Source of the DNA: Nonomuraea solani
Lineage (GTDB): Bacteria; Actinomycetota; Actinomycetes; Streptosporangiales; Streptosporangiaceae
DNA: 64,000 bases
Direction: 5' to 3'
Assembly: GCF_900108335.1 (NCBI RefSeq)
Contig: NZ_FNVT01000001.1
Coordinates: 1-64,000, forward strand
In this document: positions 48,848 through 58,585 of the stretch, in pieces
Layout: each line of letters opens with the position of its first letter
Numbering within the stretch: position 1 is the stretch's first letter
Made by a program: the position numbers and the translations under genes
Notes under the pieces: model-generated
What the model was told of the DNA's origin: nothing
The model's input: the letters and a program-made list of their open reading frames with translations, nothing else
Database searches by the model: none

Positions 48848-49930
48848 ATGTACCCCGAGCTCGACACTCCGGCGCTCGTCATCGACCTCGACGCCGTCCG
48901 GGCCAACATCGACGAGATGGCCGAGGCCGCGGCCAGGCACGGCGTCAGGCTGAGGCCGCACATCAAGACCCACAAGATGCCCGAGCTGGCCCGGATGCAG
49001 CTCGACGCCGGAGCAGGCGGCATCACCTGCGCCAAGCTGGGCGAGGCCGAGGTGATGGCGGACGCCGGGATCGACGACATCCTGCTGGCCTTTCCCCTCT
49101 GGGGCGAGCCCAAGCTGCGCAGATTCGCCGCGCTGCGTGAGCGCGCCCGGGTGCGGGTCAGCCTCGACTCTCCCGAGGTGGCCGCCGGGCTCGGCCGGCT
49201 GGGCGGGCCGCCGGTCGAGGTGCTGGTCGAGGTCGACACCGGCCAGCACCGGCTGGGCCGGCCGCCGGGGCGGCCCACCGCCGACCTGGTCGCCGAGATC
49301 GCCGCGATCCCCGGTGTCGAGGTCGTGGGGCTGCTCACGCTGGCCGGGCACGCCTACCACGCGCGTACCGCCACCGAGCTGGCCGAGACCGCCCGCCGCG
49401 AGGGCGAGGACCTCGTCGCCACGGCCGAACTGTGCGCCCGCGACGGCATCGAGCTGCGCGAGATCAGCGTCGGTTCCACCCCGACGGCTCGGCACGCGGC
49501 GGGTGTCGCCGGGGTGACCGAGATCCGGCCGGGCACGTACATCTTCAACGACACCGCGATGATGCGTCTCGGCGTGGCCACCGAGGAGACGGCGGCCGCC
49601 CGCGTGCTGACGACCGTGATCGGCAGGCCGATCCCCGAGCGGGCCGTCTTCGACGCGGGCACCAAGTGCCTGGCCTCCGACGGCACGGGCACGCCCGGCT
49701 GGATCAGAGCCGCCGGGCTCCCGTACGTGCACATGGACTTTCTCAACGAGGAGCACGGCGTCGCCCTGCTGGAGGCCGGGCACCACGACGACCTGCCGGT
49801 CGGCACGCGGGCCCAGCTCATCCCCAGCCACGCCTGCGCCGCCGTCAACAACTTCGACCTCGCCTACGGCGTCGAGGGCGGCCGGGTCACCACCGAACTT
49901 CGCGTCGCGGCCCGCGGCGCGGTGCGCTGA
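48848..49930 (+). CDS. DSD1-like PLP enzyme (D-threonine aldolase/D-serine dehydratase fold)
   Basis: 360 residues, fold III PLP enzyme. DTPALVIDLDAVRANI near 5, the Schiff-base lysine in PHIKTHKMPELA near 38, VEVDTGQHRLG near 130, I-S-V-G-S-T-P-T-A near 206 and the C-terminal zinc pair in PSHACAAVNNFD near 321. Family members cleave D-threonine-type 3-hydroxy amino acids to glycine and aldehyde, or dehydrate D-serine, using PLP and a divalent metal. Its job in a sugar-acid cluster is unclear; it may act on a hydroxylated amino acid derived from the same source. ATG is directly under the TATGTT box; leaderless. Confidence 0.85.
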   Translation: MYPELDTPALVIDLDAVRANIDEMAEAAARHGVRLRPHIKTHKMPELARMQLDAGAGGITCAKLGEAEVMADAGIDDILLAFPLWGEPKLRRFAALRERARVRVSLDSPEVAAGLGRLGGPPVEVLVEVDTGQHRLGRPPGRPTADLVAEIAAIPGVEVVGLLTLAGHAYHARTATELAETARREGEDLVATAELCARDGIELREISVGSTPTARHAAGVAGVTEIRPGTYIFNDTAMMRLGVATEETAAARVLTTVIGRPIPERAVFDAGTKCLASDGTGTPGWIRAAGLPYVHMDFLNEEHGVALLEAGHHDDLPVGTRAQLIPSHACAAVNNFDLAYGVEGGRVTTELRVAARGAVR

Positions 49931-49945
49931 AGGGAAGGCGACGCC

Positions 49946-50710
49946 ATGCGCGGACTCGCCGGCAAGCGGGTGCTCATCAGCGGCGGCAGCAGCGGCATCG
50001 GCGCCGCCACCGCCCGCAGGTTTCTGGAGGAGGGCGCCAGGGTCGTCCTCACCGGCCTCGACCAGGCCGAGGCGGACGCCACGGTGGCCGGGCTGTCGGC
50101 CCTGGGGGAGGTGCATGGGCTCGCGGGCGACGTCAGCCTCGAAGCCGACGTCGACCGGCTGGTCGGCGGCGCCGTCCAGGAGCTGGGCGGCCTCGACGTC
50201 CTGGTCAACAACGCCGGTACGGCCTGGCGCGAGCCGTTCCTGGAGATCACCCCCGCCCACTGGGATCGGATCATGGCGGTCAACCTGCGCGGCATGTTCC
50301 TGGTCGCCCAGGCCGTCGCCCGTCACCTGGTGGCGCAGGGCACCGGCGGGGTCATCCTCAACATGTCCTCCACCAACGGCCTGGGCGGCGAGGCCGACTA
50401 CGCCCACTACAACGCCTCCAAGGGCGGCGTGCTGCTGCTCACCAGGACCATGGCCGTCGAGCTGGGCAAACACCGCATCCGCGTCAACGCGCTGTGCCCC
50501 GGCTACATCCAGACCCCGCTCAACGCCTCGATCTCGGCCGGGCTGGACGGCGACTTCGTCTCCGGCTACGAGCGCGACCACATCCCGCTCGGCCGGGCGG
50601 GGCTCGCCGAGGAGGTCGCGGCCGGGTACGCCTTCCTGGCCTCCGACGACGCCGCCTTCATCCACGGCACCGAGCTGGTGATCGACGGCGGGCAACTCGC
50701 GATCATGTGA
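49946..50710 (+). CDS. Short-chain dehydrogenase/reductase
   Basis: 254 residues, classical SDR. NAD(P)-binding ISGGSSGIG near 12, NNAG near 87, catalytic Ser in NMSSTNG near 137 and Y-x-x-x-K (YNASK) near 152, then the C-terminal G-G pattern. In fuconate-type pathways an SDR oxidises either the sugar or 2-keto-3-deoxy-fuconate at C4; both are possible here. It follows the DSD1-like gene by 15 bp and is probably co-transcribed. It converges with the amidohydrolase, 3 bp between the two stops. Confidence 0.9.
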   Translation: MRGLAGKRVLISGGSSGIGAATARRFLEEGARVVLTGLDQAEADATVAGLSALGEVHGLAGDVSLEADVDRLVGGAVQELGGLDVLVNNAGTAWREPFLEITPAHWDRIMAVNLRGMFLVAQAVARHLVAQGTGGVILNMSSTNGLGGEADYAHYNASKGGVLLLTRTMAVELGKHRIRVNALCPGYIQTPLNASISAGLDGDFVSGYERDHIPLGRAGLAEEVAAGYAFLASDDAAFIHGTELVIDGGQLAIM

Positions 50711-50713
50711 GGG

Positions 50714-51766
50714 TCACGCCAGTCTGGGAACGAGGTCGAGCGCGTTGCCCGCGTACACGCGCTCCAGGACCTCCAGCGGCAGGTCGAGCCCGGAGATCGT
50801 CCAGCGGCCCATCAGCGGCGGGTCGTCCCGCGAGTGCGCGAACGCCTCGTCGTCGGTCTCCATGAACCGGAAGTGGGTCCGGTAGATCTCGCGGTCCGGC
50901 GGGATCTCGTCGGTGCCGAACAGCACCCGCCCGGGGTGACGCAGCATCAGCGCTCGGGTGGCGCGCGGCTGGCGGCCCAGCTCGGCGATCCGGGCGGCGA
51001 TGTCGATGTGGAAGTTCGGGTACGTGTCCAGCAGCCGGCTCGCGAAGCCCAGGTTCTCCGGCCAGCAGCCGGCGTGCACGCCGATCACCGTGGTCGCCGG
51101 ATGCCGGGCGATCATCGACTCCATGGCCTCCATCAGCCGCTCGAACGGCGGGAACCCGGGGCCGGAGAAGTTCCAGTCGGGGCGGGCGGCCAGCAGCTCG
51201 TAGCGTTCGTTGCGCTCGTCGGCCGGCTCGAAGAAGGCCACCGGGTCGGCCGTGTGCAGCGCGATCGGGATGCCCGCTTCGCCGACGGCGGCCCAGAGCG
51301 GGTCGAGCCTGGGGTCGTCGAGCATGAGCAACTCGCCGCGGTCGTCGCGGACCCGCAGGCCGACGTCCTTCCAGACCTTCAGCCCGGCCGCGCCCTCGGC
51401 CACGTTCCTTCTGAGCTGTCCGGCCAGCCGTTCACCGAAGCCCGGCTCGGCCGCCATCGACCAGTCGACGTGGCAGAACGTGGCGAACCTGCCTGGGTGG
51501 GCGGCGTCGTAGCGTTCGAGGTTCTCGGCCAGCTCCCTGCCCCAGCGGCCGTCGAGGTTGACCATGCCGCGCAGGTTGAGCTCGTCCATCAGGCCGGTCA
51601 GCGCCGGGACGTCCTTGACCATCCAGTCGCCGTCGTCGGTGAGCCAGCGGCCGAGGTGGATGTGGGCGTCCACGGCGGGCACCCGGGCGCGGTCGATCTC
51701 GTGGACCGCGACCCGTAACCGGGACACCGGCCGGTAGCGGGAGAGGGGCAGATCCGGGTCACACAT
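50714..51766 (-). CDS. Amidohydrolase-family (TIM-barrel) hydrolase, possible sugar lactonase
   Basis: 350 residues, amidohydrolase_2 superfamily. Metal-binding DAHIHLGRW near 33, LHTADP near 168, V-I-G-V-H-A-G near 221, and a final F-G-T-D-E near 285. Relatives include L-fucono-1,4-lactonase and related decarboxylases; in this cluster a lactonase role is likely. The start overlaps the end of the GH4 gene by eight bases (51759-51766), so it is the third gene of the ADH-GH4-amidohydrolase operon. Confidence 0.82.
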   Translation of the reverse strand: MCDPDLPLSRYRPVSRLRVAVHEIDRARVPAVDAHIHLGRWLTDDGDWMVKDVPALTGLMDELNLRGMVNLDGRWGRELAENLERYDAAHPGRFATFCHVDWSMAAEPGFGERLAGQLRRNVAEGAAGLKVWKDVGLRVRDDRGELLMLDDPRLDPLWAAVGEAGIPIALHTADPVAFFEPADERNERYELLAARPDWNFSGPGFPPFERLMEAMESMIARHPATTVIGVHAGCWPENLGFASRLLDTYPNFHIDIAARIAELGRQPRATRALMLRHPGRVLFGTDEIPPDREIYRTHFRFMETDDEAFAHSRDDPPLMGRWTISGLDLPLEVLERVYAGNALDLVPRLA

Positions 51767-53054
51767 CCCTGATTCCTTCCGGCAGCAGGTCTCCGTGGGC
51801 CGCGATCAGGTCGTCCACCAGCGCGCGGACCTTGCGGACCGGGAGGGTGGCGGCGGTGTTGGGGTCGAGCAGCGCGGCCTGGTAGACGTGGTCGCGCCGG
51901 CCTTCGAGCGCCGCCTTTACGGTCAGCTCGCTGACGTTGAGCAGGGTCCGGTTCAGCGCGGCCACCTGCGCGGGCAGCGGGCCCACCCGCACCGGCTGCA
52001 CGCCGGCGCGGTCGACATGGCACGGCACCTCGACGGTGGCCTCGTGCGGCAGGTTGGAGATCAGGCCGGCGTTGCGCACGTTGCCGTGGATCATCCGGCG
52101 GGTGCCGGTCTCCATCGAGTGGATGGCCAGGGAGGCCAGCTCCTCGCCGCGCTCGATCGGCACGCCGCGGCCCGCTTCGAGCGAGCGCTTGTACGCCGCG
52201 TACTCCTCGAAGCCGTCGGCCAGCCACTCCAGGTAGACGCCGACCGGGATCCGGTAGTGCGCGACCTCGTCCTCGTGCGGCAGGAACCAGGGCAGATACT
52301 CCGAGCCGTGCTCGCTGGACTCGGTGGGAAAGTAGCCGAAGTTCCGGTAGACCTCGACGCGGACGCGGCGGGCCAGCTCGGGGTCCTTGGCGATCAGGGC
52401 GTCGAGGCGGTCGTACAGGTTCTCGCCGTCGCGCTCGAAGCGCAGGACGAACGCCTGGTGGTTGACGCCCGCGGTGAGGAAGGAGATCTCCTCCTCCGGT
52501 ACGCCGACCATCCTGGCCAGGGTCTGCTGGGTGTCGCGGGCGGCGTGGCAGACGCCGATGACGTTCTGGAAGGGCGTGCCCGCGTAGACCGACCACGGGA
52601 TCATCGACATCGGGTTGGTATAGGTGAACAGGGTCGCGTCCGGGGCCAGCTCGGCCAGGTCGTTGCCGATGCCGACCATCACCGGGATCGTGCGCAGGGC
52701 GCGGAAGATGCCGCCGATGCCGAGGGTGTCGGCGATGGTCTGCCGGACGCCGTAGGAGGCGGGGATGTCGAAGTCGCGCTTGACCGCGTCGAGGCCGCCG
52801 ACGGCGATCTCGTTGATCACGTAGTCGGCGCCGGCGACGGCGGCCCGGCGGTCGGCGTGGGCCTCGATCGTGGCGCCGATGCCCAGCTCGGTGACCATCC
52901 AGCGGGCCATGGCCGCGGCGGTGGCGAGGCGGGCGGGGTCGATGTCGTGGAGGACGATGGTCGATTCCGACAGTTCCGGAAATGTCAGGATGTCGGAGAG
53001 GAGATTCTTCGCGAAGGTAATGCTGCCGGCTCCGACCAGGACGATTCTGGCCAC
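51759..53054 (-). CDS. GH4 family NAD- and Mn-dependent glycosidase
   Basis: 431 residues. N-terminal NAD-binding VGAGSITFAKNLLSD near 5, the Mn-site Cys/His in GVCHAARDT near 168 and the AGVNHQAF motif near 195 are GH4 marks. The pattern matches the alpha-galactosidase/alpha-glucuronidase branch rather than the 6-phospho-glycosidases. It would release the sugar or uronic acid that the cluster then oxidises, using a redox-assisted mechanism in the cytosol. GTG 53054 has GAGG 6 nt upstream and starts two bases past the ADH stop. Confidence 0.87.
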   Translation of the reverse strand: MARIVLVGAGSITFAKNLLSDILTFPELSESTIVLHDIDPARLATAAAMARWMVTELGIGATIEAHADRRAAVAGADYVINEIAVGGLDAVKRDFDIPASYGVRQTIADTLGIGGIFRALRTIPVMVGIGNDLAELAPDATLFTYTNPMSMIPWSVYAGTPFQNVIGVCHAARDTQQTLARMVGVPEEEISFLTAGVNHQAFVLRFERDGENLYDRLDALIAKDPELARRVRVEVYRNFGYFPTESSEHGSEYLPWFLPHEDEVAHYRIPVGVYLEWLADGFEEYAAYKRSLEAGRGVPIERGEELASLAIHSMETGTRRMIHGNVRNAGLISNLPHEATVEVPCHVDRAGVQPVRVGPLPAQVAALNRTLLNVSELTVKAALEGRRDHVYQAALLDPNTAATLPVRKVRALVDDLIAAHGDLLPEGIRDV

Positions 53055-53056
53055 GT

Positions 53057-54001
53057 CTACCTCGCTTCCGGGGACAGCAGGGCCTTGACCGGCAGGGACC
53101 GGCCGTTCATCAGGGTCGTGAACACGTCCGCGCCCTCGCTCAGGGGGAAGGTCCCGACCCAGCTCAGGTCCCATCCGGCGACCAGGTCGATCGCCTGGGC
53201 GAAGTCGGCGTCGTCGTAGGCGAACGAGCCGAGCACGCGCTTCTCACCGCGTACCAGGTCCTGGGCGTCGAAGCCGGCCATGGGGTCGGCCAGGCCGAGC
53301 CAGACGGCCGTGCCGCCGGGGCGCAGGCGGGCCAGCGACTGCGCGTGGGTGGCGGCGGCGCCGACCGCGTCGAAGATGACGTCGTACTCGCCGGTCAGCT
53401 CGGGGCCCGCCGTCCGTGCGCCGAGCCTCGCCGCGACCTCCAGCCGCTCGGGCGAGCGGTCGGCGACCTCCGCCGAGCCGGCGCCGCCGGAGAGCGCGGC
53501 CTGCAGGCAGGTCAGCCCGATCGCGCCGGCGCCGATCACGCCGACCCTGGCGCCGGCCGGCCGCCCGGCCAGCCGCCAGGCGTGCACGGCGTTGGCGGCG
53601 GGCTCGACCACGCCCGCGGCCGTCCAGCTCAGGTTTTCCGGCAGCGGTACGACGGCGCTCGCGGGCACCGCGACCCGCTCGGCGAACGCGCCCGGCCGGT
53701 GCACCCCGATGATCTGCCGGCTCCGGCACACGTTGCGCAGCCCGAGCGCGCAGACGTCGCAGGTGCCGCAGGACAGGATCGGGTTGACCGTCACGGCTCG
53801 CCCGTCGTCGGTGCGACCGGCGAACTCGTGCCCCATCACCAGCGGCGGCACCCGGAAGCCGGGGGCCTTGACGCCGTGCAGCTCGCTGCCGCAGATGCCG
53901 GACGTGACCACGTGCACCAGGACCTCGCCCTGGCCGACCTCGGGCTCGGGTACGTCGAGCGGCTCCACCACGCCCGTCGCGGTGAAGACGAGCGCCTTCA
54001 T
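53057..54001 (-). CDS. Zinc-dependent alcohol dehydrogenase (MDR family)
   Basis: 314 residues. Catalytic zinc ligands in ICGSELHG near 37 and GHEFAG near 58; a structural zinc lobe with four Cys (SCGTCDVCALGLRNVC near 77-92); NAD-binding GVIGAGAIGLTC near 153. It is slightly short for the family (usually 340-350) but no motif is missing. In the cluster it would oxidise the free sugar or a sugar alcohol to the lactone or ketose. First gene of an operon with GH4 and amidohydrolase. Operator sites lie 50-80 bp upstream. Confidence 0.9.
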   Translation of the reverse strand: MKALVFTATGVVEPLDVPEPEVGQGEVLVHVVTSGICGSELHGVKAPGFRVPPLVMGHEFAGRTDDGRAVTVNPILSCGTCDVCALGLRNVCRSRQIIGVHRPGAFAERVAVPASAVVPLPENLSWTAAGVVEPAANAVHAWRLAGRPAGARVGVIGAGAIGLTCLQAALSGGAGSAEVADRSPERLEVAARLGARTAGPELTGEYDVIFDAVGAAATHAQSLARLRPGGTAVWLGLADPMAGFDAQDLVRGEKRVLGSFAYDDADFAQAIDLVAGWDLSWVGTFPLSEGADVFTTLMNGRSLPVKALLSPEAR

Positions 54002-54053
54002 CGCTGCCCGCCGGCGTTGGAATGCGCGTGTTCCATGAAGTTCCTTCTTCAGA

Positions 54054-54078
54054 TTCCGTATTACGGAACAACGTTCCG
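54054..54078. promoter_or_regulatory. Composite IclR operator upstream of the ADH operon
   Basis: TTCCG-TATTA-CGGAA-CAACG-TTCCG: three half sites at 10-bp steps, so one helical turn apart and on the same face. It lies 53 bp upstream of the ADH start on the minus strand. A further degenerate copy, TTCCG-GATAA-TGGAA, is at 54129-54143. Confidence 0.72.
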
Positions 54079-54287
54079 AACTAGCGCTAGCAGATCACTG
54101 ACGCGAAGACGATGTCAAGAGGGTTCTATTCCGGATAATGGAATCACGCTCTGCTATTCAGAATGAACGACGTCCAGAGTTGGGAATCTCCTGACCCACG
54201 ACGCGACGGGATGAAAGAGACCCAACGCACCCCCCTTGCTACTGTCAGTAATGACTTAATGACCTTGCGTTACATATGGGGGCTTGT

Positions 54288-55439
54288 GTGAAGGTCGCGT
54301 GCGTCGGCGGTGGACCCGCCAGCCTGTACTTCTCGATCCTGATGAAGCGGGTGGACCCGTCCCACGACATCACCGTCTATGAGCGCAACCCGGCCGGGTC
54401 GACGTACGGCTGGGGCGTGACCTACTGGTACGAGCTGTTCGAGAACCTCCGCCGCGCCGACCCGGAGTCCGCCCGCGACATCGCCGAGAGTTCCGTGCAC
54501 TGGGACAGCTGGTACGCGCAGGTCCACGAGCACCCGCCGATGATGATCGACCACTGGGACGAGGGCTTCGGCATCGGCCGCCGCGAACTCCTCGACATCC
54601 TCACCCGGCGCGCCCGCTCGCTCGGCGTGCGGGTGGAGTTCGAGCACGAGATCGGCGACGACCTCCCGGAGGCCGACCTGATCGTCGCCGGCGACGGCGT
54701 CAACAGCGTCCTGCGCGACCGCCACCCCGAACACTTCGGCACCAAGGTCGAGGTCGGGCGCAACAAGTACATGTGGCTCGGCACCACGAAGGTCTTCGGC
54801 CCCTTCTCCTTCGCCTTCGTCGACACCCCGCACGGCTGGATCTGGTGCTACGGGTACGGCTTCAGCCGCACCCACAGCACGTGCGTCATCGAGTGCTCAC
54901 CCGAGACCTGGCAGGGACTCGGGCTGCACCAGACGAACGAGGCCGACAGCCTGGCTCTGCTGGAGAAGCTGTTCGTCGAGGTCCTGGACGGCCACCCGCT
55001 GATCGGCCGCGAGCAGGCCGACGACAGCGCCCACTGGCTGAACTTCCGCACCGTCACCAACCGCACCTGGTACCGCGGCAACGTGGTCCTGCTCGGGGAC
55101 GCCGCGCACACCACGCACTACTCGATCGGCGCCGGCACCGCCCTGGCGCTGGGCGACGCCGCCTACCTGGCCGACGCCCTGCGCCAGGACACCTCACTGG
55201 AGGCGGCGCTCGCCGCGTACCAGAAGGAACGCCGGTCGGCGATCCGCACCAGCCAGCGGGCGGCCCGCAACAGCGCCCGCTGGTACGAGAACCTGCCCCG
55301 CTACGCCGGCCTGCCACCACAGCACATGCTCACCCTGCTCGGCGAACGGCACTCGACCCTGCTCGCCTACATGCCACCGAAGCTCTACTTCCAGCTCGGC
55401 AAACTGACCTCACGAGCCATCCAGGCCGTACGCCGCTGA
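54288..55439 (+). CDS. FAD-dependent monooxygenase (VioD/salicylyl-CoA hydroxylase-like)
   Basis: About 383 residues. Rossmann VACVGGGPASLYFSI at the start, RRELLDIL near 100, D-L-I-V-A-G-D-G-V-N-S near 130 (DG motif) and the GD motif VVLLGDAAHTTHYSIGAG near 265. It belongs to the class A flavoprotein hydroxylases; VioD (tryptophan hydroxylase) and the N-terminal part of salicylyl-CoA 5-hydroxylase are the closest in look. Substrate unknown. GTG 54288 has GGGGG 5 nt upstream and gives the standard N-terminus; ATG 54276 is in frame. A single gene between the sugar cluster and argG. Confidence 0.83.
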   Translation: MKVACVGGGPASLYFSILMKRVDPSHDITVYERNPAGSTYGWGVTYWYELFENLRRADPESARDIAESSVHWDSWYAQVHEHPPMMIDHWDEGFGIGRRELLDILTRRARSLGVRVEFEHEIGDDLPEADLIVAGDGVNSVLRDRHPEHFGTKVEVGRNKYMWLGTTKVFGPFSFAFVDTPHGWIWCYGYGFSRTHSTCVIECSPETWQGLGLHQTNEADSLALLEKLFVEVLDGHPLIGREQADDSAHWLNFRTVTNRTWYRGNVVLLGDAAHTTHYSIGAGTALALGDAAYLADALRQDTSLEAALAAYQKERRSAIRTSQRAARNSARWYENLPRYAGLPPQHMLTLLGERHSTLLAYMPPKLYFQLGKLTSRAIQAVRR

Positions 55440-55458
55440 CCGAGCCAGGCTGCTTGCG

Positions 55459-57060
<1,602 letters not shown>

Positions 57061-57137
57061 TCAGGGTGGATGAAGCCGGGGGAGAAAACCACACCCTGCC
57101 GCCTAACGGCACCCACGTCTGTGAGCTGCTTGCCATC

Positions 57138-57524
57138 ATGTGCTTGTACGTCGATGAAGCCCAGGCCGACAGACAACCTGGCTTCTCTCCCGCAACCGAA
57201 AAGGCATGGTCGTTCGTGGACCTAGAGGCCGAGATCCTCGATCTGAAGCGTCGTATGCAAGCGTTCGAAGCAGACACGTACTCCAAGGACGACGCGCTGA
57301 CACCGATCGGCGCCACCGAGGCGAAAACCCTGATCGCAGACGTCCAGACTGGGATAACCGACGATCTGGGGGCTCTCGGGGTGGAGATCGCGGGCCTTCG
57401 CTATCAGACCTCCGAGTACTTCAAAACCGCCCATATGCAGATGATGGAGCGACTCGACGCTCTCCGGAGCGACATGCTCCACCTGGAGCTGAGATTCGAT
57501 CAACTGCTCAAGGATCGACAGTAG
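57138..57524 (+). CDS. Hypothetical coiled-coil protein
   Basis: About 128 residues if begun at ATG 57138. Two heptad-rich helices, DLEAEILDLKRRMQAFE and a C-terminal HMQMMERLDALRSDML segment, predict a coiled coil with no membrane or secretion signal. Not recognised as a named family. The start is uncertain: the frame is open back to 56937 but the upstream part (Arg/Pro-rich, overlapping the argG promoter) does not look coded. The gene lies at the left end of the lower-GC accessory region. Confidence 0.5.
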   Translation: MCLYVDEAQADRQPGFSPATEKAWSFVDLEAEILDLKRRMQAFEADTYSKDDALTPIGATEAKTLIADVQTGITDDLGALGVEIAGLRYQTSEYFKTAHMQMMERLDALRSDMLHLELRFDQLLKDRQ

Positions 57525-57578
57525 AACTCGTTAGGGCCCTCGATGCCAGGCTGGTCGAGGGCCCTACACGGGCGCTCC

Positions 57579-57953
57579 TTAACGTGCTCGCCCTTCAAGC
57601 AGATCCCTCCAGAGCTGGTTCGCCGCAGCGGCGCGAAGCCAGGGCTCTCGCTGACACGACCGCCTGCGGACGTCCGTACGGTCCGACGGATGTGGCTCAG
57701 ACCCCAGCTCATAGACGGTGCGGTAGTCGCGGACTTGGACGGTGGGCGACCTTCCCGCCGCGTCTGACCAGACGATCGCGCGGTAGTCCTTTCGCATGGG
57801 CTCTGGGTGCGTGCTGTGGAATTCCTCCATGCTCATGCCGTCCTCCGACGCCGATAGCACTCTTGCGAATGGGGCATTGAGGGACTCGGTGGACTCGAGG
57901 CGAGCCTTAAAGCGGGCGGACATGGGTGACGTGGCGGCTAGGGAGTAGCTCAC
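57579..57953 (-). CDS. Hypothetical protein
   Basis: 124 residues, GTG start with no good Shine-Dalgarno. The middle (HPEPMRKDYRAIVW, then TVQVRDYRTVYELG) has a plausible globular pattern, while the Ser/Arg-rich ends are less convincing. No known domain seen. It may be a genuine short accessory gene or a decayed one. Confidence 0.4.
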   Translation of the reverse strand: MSYSLAATSPMSARFKARLESTESLNAPFARVLSASEDGMSMEEFHSTHPEPMRKDYRAIVWSDAAGRSPTVQVRDYRTVYELGSEPHPSDRTDVRRRSCQREPWLRAAAANQLWRDLLEGRAR

Positions 57954-58129
57954 GCCCAGCGCGGTGGAGCCAGCGGCGAAGCAAAGAGTCCCTGGTTGTA
58001 GCCGGATTTCGAGCGAACGGCGTCTCGTTGAGGCTGCTGTCGAACGGATCCATCCCTCGCTCCTCCTTCGTCAGTGCTGTGACTGGGCGGCTGGCGTAGC
58101 TCGACCATAGCTCAACCTGTGAAGTCCTG

Positions 58130-58173
58130 TAACGTGATGTCAGTTGACGTTATGTGCATAGCGCTTCTATGTC
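58130..58173 (+). promoter_or_regulatory. Promoter and inverted repeat upstream of the GntR gene
   Basis: TAACGT (58130-58135) and ACGTTA (58147-58152) form an inverted repeat. It overlaps TTGACG (58144-58149), which is 18 bp from TATGTC (58168-58173). The layout suggests an autoregulated promoter. The rest of 57954-58204 shows no other clear structure. Confidence 0.5.
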
Positions 58174-58204
58174 ATGTAGTCAATAGCCCTTTAGTGTTAT
58201 CAGC

Positions 58205-58465
58205 GTGACCGATCAAGGCGGCTTCGAGTGGGACCACACGCTCTACAAATACGAGCAGATAGCCCAAGTCATTGCAGAACGGATCCGAACGGGTGCCTAC
58301 CCGCCGCAGACCGTGCTGAGCGAAGTGCGCTTTGAGCAGGAGTTTGGAGTCTCCAGACCGACAGTGCGGCTTGCTTTCAAGATCCTCAGGGAGGAGAACT
58401 TGATCGTCACCAAGCCTGGTAGGGGCTCTGTCGTGCTACGTCGTGGCAGCGCTGAGGGGTCGTGA
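58205..58465 (+). CDS. Minimal GntR-type HTH regulator
   Basis: 86 residues, only the winged HTH: KYEQIAQVIAERIRTGAYPP near 14, FGVSRPTVRLAFKILREENL near 47 and the wing K-P-G-R-G-S-V-V near 70. It lacks any effector domain, as in the KorSA-type repressors of actinomycete mobile elements. GTG 58205 is preceded by TAGTGT and 7 nt, so leaderless. It precedes the nuclease gene by 120 bp and may repress it. Confidence 0.85.
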   Translation: MTDQGGFEWDHTLYKYEQIAQVIAERIRTGAYPPQTVLSEVRFEQEFGVSRPTVRLAFKILREENLIVTKPGRGSVVLRRGSAEGS

Positions 58466-58547
58466 CGGTCGGCCCTGCGTCGATTGAGTCCGACTTGTGT
58501 CGAATAAGTTCATCTAGATGGTTGGCGTGAAAAATCGGCGTATGTCA

Positions 58548-58576
58548 CAGTAGATCACCTCTAAGGCGATCTACTG
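58548..58576 (+). promoter_or_regulatory. Inverted repeat at the ribosome-binding site of the nuclease gene
   Basis: Perfect 9-bp arms CAGTAGATC (58548-58556) and GATCTACTG (58568-58576) with an 11-nt spacer. The right arm runs into the Shine-Dalgarno CTGGAG (58574-58579) of the gene starting at 58586. Candidate operator for the GntR protein or an mRNA hairpin that limits translation. Confidence 0.6.
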
Positions 58577-58585
58577 GAGACGCAC

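Noticed and set aside
48848..49930. Alanine racemase as the call for the DSD1-like gene
   Set aside because: The C-terminal H-x-C zinc site and the PHIKTHK lysine motif place it in the D-threonine aldolase/D-serine dehydratase group.
47057..50695. A 1212-codon minus-strand open frame across IclR, lactonase, DSD1-like and SDR genes
   Set aside because: No recognisable domain; the plus-strand genes have complete family motifs.
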